The position numbers and the translations under genes are program-made. 64,000 bases of DNA. Source: Halomonas sp. SpR1. GTDB lineage: Bacteria > Pseudomonadota > Gammaproteobacteria > Pseudomonadales > Halomonadaceae. The notes under the pieces were generated by a model. It worked only from the letters and a program-made list of their open reading frames with translations. It had not been told where the DNA came from and made no database searches. The stretch covers positions 1 to 64,000 of the forward strand of contig NZ_JAUAMB010000026.1 of the NCBI RefSeq assembly GCF_031010175.1, written 5' to 3'. This document shows positions 54,517 through 61,718 of this stretch, piece after piece. How positions within the stretch are numbered: the first letter of the stretch is position 1; each line of letters opens with the position of its first letter.

Positions 54517-55391
54517 ATCAGGATCGACAAGCAATCCTGTTTGGGTTGGGAGCCGTCGCATTATGGTCGACGGTGGCGACGGCTTTTAAAGTAGCCCTCT
54601 CCTGGATGAGCCCTGTTGAACTGATGTGGCTCGCAGCACTCGTTTCCTGGGCTTTAATGGGAGCGCTGGTCATCAAGCAGGGCAATATCACCATAGCGTT
54701 ACGCACCGGTTGGAAAACGGCTGCGTGGGCGGGTCTGATGAACCCGGTGGCCTATTATTTGGTGCTCTTCGCCGCCTATGACCGCCTCCCTGGGCAGGAA
54801 GCGATGGCTTTGAATTACACCTGGGCCTTGGCGATGGCATTTTTGGCGGTGCCGTTGTTGGGTCAGCGCTTGACGCGAATGGATATCGCTGCAGGGCTCG
54901 TCGCCTACGCGGGCGTATGGGTAATCGCTACTCGAGGCGCGGTTTTTAATGTCTCATTCGCTGACCCGCTAGGGGTCGTGCTGGCGCTTGCTTCGACGCT
55001 TCTGTGGGCGCTTTATTGGCTGCTCAACGCGCGGGATAGTCGTCCACTCCTTGTAGGCCAGTGGCAAAATTTTAGCGTAGGCCTTCCGGTGCTGACCCTG
55101 TTATTGCTGCTCGGCCCTGGTTTCCAATGGCACGGCTGGCCAGCCTTGGGGGCCGGTGTGTATGTGGGGCTATTTGAGATGGGGGTGGCGTTTATTCTTT
55201 GGCAGTTGGCGGTACATAAAGTGTCGCGCACAGCCAAAGTCTCCAACCTGATTTTTCTCTCACCACCTGTTTCACTACTGTTACTTTCCTTGGTCGTTGG
55301 TGAGCCTATTTTGTCTTCGACGTTGATTGGGCTAGTGCTGATTCTGCTGGGGCTTGGGCTGCAGCAAACCCAGAGAAACGAACGATCCTGA
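54513..55391 (+). CDS. EamA/DMT-family transporter
   Basis: A 292-residue membrane protein with about ten helices in two EamA repeats: LFGLGAVALWSTVATAFKVAL at the start and LGVVLALASTLLWALYWLLNAR at the second repeat. Not closely similar to the EamA protein at 11203. Substrate unknown. ATGA overlap with the SelW-like gene implies coupled translation. Confidence 0.85.
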   Translation: MNQDRQAILFGLGAVALWSTVATAFKVALSWMSPVELMWLAALVSWALMGALVIKQGNITIALRTGWKTAAWAGLMNPVAYYLVLFAAYDRLPGQEAMALNYTWALAMAFLAVPLLGQRLTRMDIAAGLVAYAGVWVIATRGAVFNVSFADPLGVVLALASTLLWALYWLLNARDSRPLLVGQWQNFSVGLPVLTLLLLLGPGFQWHGWPALGAGVYVGLFEMGVAFILWQLAVHKVSRTAKVSNLIFLSPPVSLLLLSLVVGEPILSSTLIGLVLILLGLGLQQTQRNERS

Positions 55392-55675
55392 ATTTTTTTT
55401 GTGTTTTAATGATGTTCTTATTGTAATTTTTTGTGACATTTGGTTTTATGTCCTCAGGATGAGTAGGAAATTAACTAAATTAGGCTAAGCTCAGCTGATT
55501 AAGTATTAACTACCATTGGCTTACTTCAAAAAAATGGGCGCTCGTAGGGACATAGGCTCTCTTAGCGATGAGATTTCGCGGGCTGATACTTGAAGCAATC
55601 GTGCAATATTGCTCAATGGGTCGCACGAATAATGAGCTGTGTGCACTGAGTGCCTAACTATAGGGAACGCTGACG
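55392..55675 (+). other. AT-rich leader of the type I secretion operon
   Basis: About 280 bases without a gene, clearly richer in A and T than the surrounding DNA (for example around 55395-55445). It must contain the promoter of the secretion operon; several possible boxes exist and none stands out. Such AT-rich leaders are typical targets of H-NS-like proteins. Confidence 0.4.
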
Positions 55676-57259
55676 ATGAAAAAGAATGCCGTATCGAGAC
55701 TAAAAAAAATCTTCTGTCACCATGTTTTTAAGCCGCTGACAGTGACCACGTTGGCGTGTGTCCCGCTTACGGCATTGGCGCAGTCTCTTCCCGCTAGCCT
55801 CTACACGCCTGGCAACACTGATCTTCCCAGTACTATTCAACAAACGATCATTTCTAATCCCGATGTAAATGCTGCTTGGGCGAACTTTAGTGCTTCTGGC
55901 AGCGATGTCAGAGTCGCAAAGGGGAATTATTTACCTTCGATTGATATCTCTGCGGGTATGGGGCGTCAAGACCAGCAAAATGATGGGCGCGGAAGCTACA
56001 GCAGTGACTTTGCTGAGCTTACGCTCACCCAAATGGTGTTTGATGGGTTTGCCACTCGCAGTGAAGTAGAGCGCTTGGATCGCACACGGTTGATAGCCTA
56101 TTTTGAGCTGCTGGGTGCAAGTGAAGAAGTGACCCTTGAGGCTTTTCGCACCTATCTTGATGTGCTTCGCTACCGCGAGATGGTGCGTTTAGCCCAAGAT
56201 AACTACCGCGAGCACCAACGGGTGTTTTCGCAAATTGAAGAGCGCGCGCTTTCCGGGGCGGGCCGTGGCGTTGACCTGGAGCAAATCAGCGGCCGTTTGG
56301 CGTTAGCTGAATCCAACCTGATGACTGAGGCGTCGAACCTGCACGATGTAACGGCTCGCTATCAGCGTATCGTCGGCGCGCTTCCCCCGCAGAATATGTC
56401 GCCCGTACCTAGCTTGGCCGATGAGCTGCCTGCTGATGTTAACCAGGCCATTGAAATGGCGTTCGAGGGGAACCCCGAGTTCCATGCGGCGATTGAGAAC
56501 ATTGCTGTACAACGTGCCGAACAAGGGGCTGCAAAGGCTGCCTTTATGCCTCGCCTGGATATACAGGGACGCACGGGAACCAATAATCAAGACGACTCGA
56601 TAACTGGCCGCAGCGATGAGCACAGTATTCAGTTGGTCGCCAGTATGAACCTTTATCGCGGTGGTTCTGATAGTGCTGCGTTTGATGCGGCGAGCACGCG
56701 CATTGAACAAGCGGTGAATCAGCGTGAGACGGCCTGTACGAACGTACGTCAAACCACTCAAATTGCTTACAACGATACCCAGCGCTTGAAAGAGCAATTG
56801 AACTACCTGAATGAGCACCGCCAATCGATTAACCGGGTTCGAGGGGCTTACCAGCAACAGTTTGATATTGGCCAACGTACGTTGTTGGACGTGCTAGATA
56901 GTGAGAACGAGTACTTCGAGGCCAGCCGCGCCTATGCGAACGCAGAGTTTGACTTAACTTTGGCTCAAGCTCGTACGTTAGCGGCAATGGGACAACTTAT
57001 GCATACCCTTGAAGTAGTGCGTGACGATATTCCCACTCTAGATGAATTGGGTTACGACGACGCCACGCTTAGCGCTGAGATGGCCTGCGGAACCGAAGGG
57101 CCGCGCGGCTTTACTTTAGAGGACTTCACCCGCGGAATTTCTTCACTGCCCGCTCACGCTGATATGCCAGCTTCGTCTTATGCCGCCAATGAGCAGCCAG
57201 TCATTAATTCCCAATATCTGCAAATGGGCCGTGAGGAGGCGTTGGTTACTAACGGCTAA
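55676..57259 (+). CDS. TolC-family outer-membrane protein of a type I secretion system (LapE/AggA-like)
   Basis: A 527-residue exported protein; the signal region ends near ALAQ (about residue 36). Periodic long helices follow with TolC-type blocks such as IISNPDVNAAWANF, LTLTQMVFDGFATRSEV and QQFDIGQRTLLDVLDSENEY. It forms the outer-membrane channel. The linked ABC transporter and adaptor are of the Lap/Agg type that exports giant adhesins. No large adhesin gene is in the window. Confidence 0.9.
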   Translation: MKKNAVSRLKKIFCHHVFKPLTVTTLACVPLTALAQSLPASLYTPGNTDLPSTIQQTIISNPDVNAAWANFSASGSDVRVAKGNYLPSIDISAGMGRQDQQNDGRGSYSSDFAELTLTQMVFDGFATRSEVERLDRTRLIAYFELLGASEEVTLEAFRTYLDVLRYREMVRLAQDNYREHQRVFSQIEERALSGAGRGVDLEQISGRLALAESNLMTEASNLHDVTARYQRIVGALPPQNMSPVPSLADELPADVNQAIEMAFEGNPEFHAAIENIAVQRAEQGAAKAAFMPRLDIQGRTGTNNQDDSITGRSDEHSIQLVASMNLYRGGSDSAAFDAASTRIEQAVNQRETACTNVRQTTQIAYNDTQRLKEQLNYLNEHRQSINRVRGAYQQQFDIGQRTLLDVLDSENEYFEASRAYANAEFDLTLAQARTLAAMGQLMHTLEVVRDDIPTLDELGYDDATLSAEMACGTEGPRGFTLEDFTRGISSLPAHADMPASSYAANEQPVINSQYLQMGREEALVTNG

Positions 57260-57383
57260 CCTGTTTTAATGGTTTGCTGTACAGAAAAAGAGTTATTCGC
57301 CGTTTGGTGGCGAAGGGTTAGCGGCTTTCGCTAATCATTGGGGAAAAAGATGCCTAAATAGGCATTAGGGGAATGAGGTCTCT

Positions 57384-59561
57384 GTGACACAAACCAAGCT
57401 GGAAAGGCCGAGCGCTGCAGGTGCTAGCGAGCAGCCAATAGGCGATGAGTTACTCGAATGTTTGAAAGCGGTTGCCTCATTTCATCAGCATGAGGTGTCA
57501 TCAGAGGCTCTTAGAGCTGGCTTGCCCTTGGAGCAGGGGAAGTTAACGCCTTCCGTGTTCGGTAGGGCCGCCTCCCGTGCTGGAATGACGGCGCGGATTG
57601 TTAAAAGCAAACTGTCGGCGCTCAACCCAGCACTATTTCCCGCTATTCTGTTGCTGGAACCGGGTAGGGCATGTGTGCTGTTGGGGATTGATCTCAAGCA
57701 GCAAAAAGCAAACGTTATTTTTCCTGAACTATCTGAATCAAACGTTGAACTGCCTCTTGAAGAGCTGTATGCGGGCTATAGCGGCGAAGCTATTTATATC
57801 CGCCCTAAGTTTCTCGCCGATAATGCCTCTGAGCCTGGGATCAAGAAACGCCGCGATCAGCACTGGTTTTGGGGCGTTATTCGCGAAAACAGACCTCTCT
57901 ATCGCGATATCGTGCTCGGGTCGGTGGCCATTAACGTGTTTGCCATCGCCATGCCGCTGTTTGTGCTTAACGTCTATGACCGGGTAGTGCCCAATCAGGC
58001 AACGGAAACGCTCTGGGTGCTCGCGATAGGCATCTTTATTGTGCTGTGCTTTGATTTAGTGCTCAGGCTAATGCGCAGCAGCTTTGTCGATTTGGCCGCT
58101 AGCCGGGCGGACGTGAAGCTCTCTTCCTCTATTATGGCCAAAGCATTGGGCCTCCGTTTAGAAGAGCGCCCGGCATCAACCGGGTCGTTTACCTCGACGC
58201 TTCAATCCTTTGAATCGGTACGCGCCTTTATTGGTTCGGCGACTATTTTGGGAATTGTCGACCTTCCGTTTGTGCTGATGTTTGCGGCGATTATCGCGCT
58301 GATCAGCCCCTGGCTTGTGCTGCCGGTATTGGTGGGCATCGTATTTGTACTGCTTTACGCCCTGGCTGCTCAGGGTAAACTTCATGAGCTTTCGCAAACG
58401 ACCTGGGAAGTCGGTGCACAGCGCAACTCACTGTTGGTGGAGTCGATCTCCCAATTAGAAAATGTTAAGGCGCTGCGGGCAGAGAGCCGTATTCAGCGCC
58501 ACTGGGAAAAGTCATCGGCCTTTCTTTCCCGTACCGGCGCGCAGTTAAAGATGGTCAGCACTTCGGTCTCCAACGTGGCTCAGTGGGCGCAGCACAGTGT
58601 AGCGGTATGCGTCATTATTGTCGGTGTTTATCAAATTATCGAAGGTAACCTCACCCAGGGTGGGTTGATTGCCGCTTATATGCTCTCTTCACGGGCGATG
58701 GCACCTATCAGTCAGGCCGCGGCGCTGCTGGCGCAGTACCATCAATCCTCAACGGCGCTCGAGTCACTCAACGCGGTAATGGACAAACAGGTAGAGCGCC
58801 ATGAGGGCAAAGCTTATGTAGAAAAGCCGAGCTTCGTTGGCAATATTCGCCTTGAGAAAATTACCCTGCGTTACCCCAATGAAGAGCGTGAAGCCCTGAA
58901 AGACGTCTCAGTGTCCATCAAAGCCGGTGAAAAAGTAGCCCTGCTTGGCCGCATTGGTTGCGGTAAATCTTCATTAAATAAATTGGTGCTGGGGTTTTAT
59001 CAGCCAACGTCGGGAGCGGTGCTGGTTGATAACGTGGATATTCGTCAGTTAGATCCACTGCAGCTGCGCCGCCATATTGGCTATGTCCCCCAGGACGTTA
59101 GCCTGTTCTCAGGGTCACTACGGGACAATATTGTGGCGGGTGGCGGTAGCGATCGCGTTGATGACGACGCGCTGCTGCGTGCAATTGAATTGGCGGGGTT
59201 GGAGTCCCTTGTCAATAGCCACCCCCATGGCGTTGATCTACAAGTTGGTGAGCGCGGCCAAGCGCTTTCCGGTGGACAAAAACAGTCCGTCGCTATAGCC
59301 CGTGCGCTGGTGCAGGATCCGCCTATTCTGCTGTTGGATGAACCGACAAGTTCTATGGACAACGCCAGCGAAGAGGCATTTAAAGCCAACCTGACAAACG
59401 TGGCTGCAGGAAAAACGATTCTGGTGGTTACGCACCGCACCTCGCTCCTCTCATTGGTTGATCGAATTATTGTTATGGATGGTGGCAAGGTCGTGGCCGA
59501 TGGCCCGCGTGACACCGTGGTTGAGGCCTTGCGTAAAGGCCAGATCGGGAGGGCATCGTAA
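57384..59561 (+). CDS. Type I secretion ABC transporter (LapB-like)
   Basis: A 725-residue exporter. The N-terminal domain (about residues 20-150) is C39-like but has no catalytic cysteine in the expected setting (ECLKAVASFHQHEV), fitting a substrate-docking pseudo-peptidase. Six helices follow (for example IVLGSVAINVFAIAMPLFVL). The ATPase has GRIGCGKSSLNKLVLG, LSGGQKQSVAIARAL and LLLDEPTSSMDN. GTG start. Its stop overlaps the adaptor gene by one base. Confidence 0.93.
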   Translation: MTQTKLERPSAAGASEQPIGDELLECLKAVASFHQHEVSSEALRAGLPLEQGKLTPSVFGRAASRAGMTARIVKSKLSALNPALFPAILLLEPGRACVLLGIDLKQQKANVIFPELSESNVELPLEELYAGYSGEAIYIRPKFLADNASEPGIKKRRDQHWFWGVIRENRPLYRDIVLGSVAINVFAIAMPLFVLNVYDRVVPNQATETLWVLAIGIFIVLCFDLVLRLMRSSFVDLAASRADVKLSSSIMAKALGLRLEERPASTGSFTSTLQSFESVRAFIGSATILGIVDLPFVLMFAAIIALISPWLVLPVLVGIVFVLLYALAAQGKLHELSQTTWEVGAQRNSLLVESISQLENVKALRAESRIQRHWEKSSAFLSRTGAQLKMVSTSVSNVAQWAQHSVAVCVIIVGVYQIIEGNLTQGGLIAAYMLSSRAMAPISQAAALLAQYHQSSTALESLNAVMDKQVERHEGKAYVEKPSFVGNIRLEKITLRYPNEEREALKDVSVSIKAGEKVALLGRIGCGKSSLNKLVLGFYQPTSGAVLVDNVDIRQLDPLQLRRHIGYVPQDVSLFSGSLRDNIVAGGGSDRVDDDALLRAIELAGLESLVNSHPHGVDLQVGERGQALSGGQKQSVAIARALVQDPPILLLDEPTSSMDNASEEAFKANLTNVAAGKTILVVTHRTSLLSLVDRIIVMDGGKVVADGPRDTVVEALRKGQIGRAS

Positions 59562-60991
59562 TGGCGCGTAAACCCTCATCCACGACCGAGCAAAAAGGCT
59601 TTGACGCCATTGGCCGTTTCTCAGAAAAAGGCCAAAAACCGTTTCGTCCTTTTATGGATCGGTTGTTTGCCAAGCGAGTGTCTTCCGCCCACTTAAGCCG
59701 TGATTGGGCGAGCGATACCGATTGGGCGCGCATGCAGCAAGAGCCCATTCGTGCCCGGCTATTTCTCTATACCGTACTGATCACTGTTGTGGTGCTTTTA
59801 GTGTGGGCTTACTTCGCCTCTATCGATGAAGTGACGCGTGGAGCGGGGCGTGTGATACCCGCCAGCCAGTTGCAACGTATTCAGTCGTTTGACGGTGGTG
59901 TTATTGAACAAATCTTTATTCGCGAAGGGCAGATTGTTGAAGCAGGAGAAGTGCTGATGCAAATCGACCCCACCCGTTTTGTATCTGATTTTCGCGAAAA
60001 CCGCGCTCAGCGTTATGCGCTTCAAGCGCGTGCCGAAAGGCTACGGGCGCTAGCTACGGGCACCGCGTTTGAGCCTTCTGAAGAGCTGCGTCAGGAAGTC
60101 CCGGATATTGTGGCCCAGGAGCGCGAGGTTTATGAGAGCCGCCGCGAAGAGTTACGGGAACAGGAAAACGTCCTTAATGACCGTATTCGTCAGCGTCGGG
60201 AAGAGCTGCGAGAGGCACAAGCTCGCCGTGATACAGCTCAACGTGAGGTCAATATGGCCAGCCAGGAGCTTAACTTGACGCGCCCATTGTTGGCTTCGGG
60301 GGCCGTCTCTGAAGTAGAAGTGCTGCGCTTGCAGAGGGATGTGTCCAGCGCCACCGGGGAGCGTAATCAGGCGGATGCTGCCGTTTCACGATTAGAAGCT
60401 GCGGTAGAAGAGGCCGAGGGGCAGTTGCTGGAGCTGGGCGCGGAGCGGCGGAGTGAGTGGCGGAATGATCTGGCTCAAACGCTGGGCGACTTGAATGCAT
60501 TACAACAATCGGGAACTGGGTTGCAGGATCGCGTTCGATTGACCGAAATTCGCTCGCCGGTTGACGGCATTGTTCAACGTATCCACATCAACACCATCGG
60601 CGGTGTTGCTCAGCCCGGGCAAGAGGTTGTTGAGATTGTGCCTACTGACGACCAGTTGCTGGTTGAGGCACGCATCGCCCCGCAAGATATCGCCTTTTTG
60701 CACCCAGGGCAGCCTGCGACTATCAAACTCACGGCTTACGACTATGCCATTTATGGTGGCTTACAGGCCGAGCTCGAACGTATTAGTGCCGATACCATTA
60801 CTGATGATGAAGGTAATACCTTCTATCAAGTGCGGGTGCGCAGTTTAGAAAACGAAAATGTCGCCGATAGATTACAAGTAATCCCTGGCATGACGGCGCA
60901 GGTGGATATAGTAACGGGTAAGCGCACAGTGATGCAGTTTATGCTGAAGCCTGTCTTAAGAGCATGGCGTGATTCCATGGGGGAGCGCTGA
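59561..60991 (+). CDS. HlyD-family membrane fusion protein (LapC-like)
   Basis: A 476-residue adaptor. A cytoplasmic N-terminus of about 70 residues precedes the single membrane helix (LYTVLITVVVLLVWAYFAS). The periplasmic part has a lipoyl half (GGVIEQIFIREGQIVEAGEVL), a long coiled coil rich in Glu, Arg and Gln (about residues 180-310) and a beta-barrel with IRSPVDGIVQRIHINTIGG and VEIVPTDDQLLVEARI. It links the ABC transporter to the TolC channel. Overlaps both neighbours by one base. Confidence 0.93.
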   Translation: MARKPSSTTEQKGFDAIGRFSEKGQKPFRPFMDRLFAKRVSSAHLSRDWASDTDWARMQQEPIRARLFLYTVLITVVVLLVWAYFASIDEVTRGAGRVIPASQLQRIQSFDGGVIEQIFIREGQIVEAGEVLMQIDPTRFVSDFRENRAQRYALQARAERLRALATGTAFEPSEELRQEVPDIVAQEREVYESRREELREQENVLNDRIRQRREELREAQARRDTAQREVNMASQELNLTRPLLASGAVSEVEVLRLQRDVSSATGERNQADAAVSRLEAAVEEAEGQLLELGAERRSEWRNDLAQTLGDLNALQQSGTGLQDRVRLTEIRSPVDGIVQRIHINTIGGVAQPGQEVVEIVPTDDQLLVEARIAPQDIAFLHPGQPATIKLTAYDYAIYGGLQAELERISADTITDDEGNTFYQVRVRSLENENVADRLQVIPGMTAQVDIVTGKRTVMQFMLKPVLRAWRDSMGER

Positions 60992-61623
60992 TGAAGCATT
61001 GGTTTATAACAACGGACGGAAGCTTAAAAGCGCGTTGGAAAAATGCGTTTCCCGAAATGGTAGCCTCCAAACCTGATGTTTTTATTGGTAAAGCACAGCC
61101 TAATGATGTGGTGTGGCTGTCTACGACGGTTGATGGGTGGTCAGAGCTCATTGGTGCTGTAACTGCTAAAGGGGCTATTGTCGTTGTGCTTAGTTATTCG
61201 CCGGATGACCGTGAAGCATTGAGGTCACTGGATCTGGGGGCGCGAGGATATGTTCACACCCTTGCTGCACCGGAGGTGCTTAAGCAGGTGGCATTGGTGG
61301 TGACTAACCAAGGCGTGTGGGTTGGTCAAGAGTTGCTGGCTAAAGTGTTAGGAGGCACCTTTAAAGCGCTTCAACAGCGGGCTGAAGGTGGCGGAGCTTT
61401 CAATACAGCGGAGCTTGGGAGCCTAACCGACCGTGAGCGGGGCGTGGCACTTGCTGTGGTGCGCGGTGCGACAAATAAAGAAGTTGCGCGCCAACTTGAT
61501 ATTACCGAGCGTACAGTAAAAGCGCATCTTAGCGCTATTTTCAAGAAGCTGGCTGTTCGAGATCGCTTACAGCTTATTCTAAAGCTAGCGCCGATAGTGG
61601 AACGCGTTCCAGAGCGCTTTTAA
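60991..61623 (+). CDS. LuxR-family regulator with degenerate receiver domain
   Basis: A 210-residue protein. Residues 1-125 look like a response-regulator receiver, but the phosphate-accepting Asp is missing: the strand reads DVVWLSTTVDG (Ser44/Thr where Asp is expected), and the conserved Lys is replaced (GYVHTLAAPEV). The C-terminal helix-turn-helix is normal: SLTDRERGVALAVVRGATNKEVARQL and ERTVKAHLSAIFKKLAVRDR. It probably regulates the secretion operon without phosphorylation. It is coupled to the adaptor gene by a one-base overlap. Confidence 0.88.
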   Translation: MKHWFITTDGSLKARWKNAFPEMVASKPDVFIGKAQPNDVVWLSTTVDGWSELIGAVTAKGAIVVVLSYSPDDREALRSLDLGARGYVHTLAAPEVLKQVALVVTNQGVWVGQELLAKVLGGTFKALQQRAEGGGAFNTAELGSLTDRERGVALAVVRGATNKEVARQLDITERTVKAHLSAIFKKLAVRDRLQLILKLAPIVERVPERF

Positions 61624-61718
61624 TTTATATAACTTAGCGCGAGTAAGCCTGGGTATGTTGCGGCGCTTCTTCGTTATATTTTTGACCCTCACATTAGCCT
61701 CCATTATTGAGCAACTCA

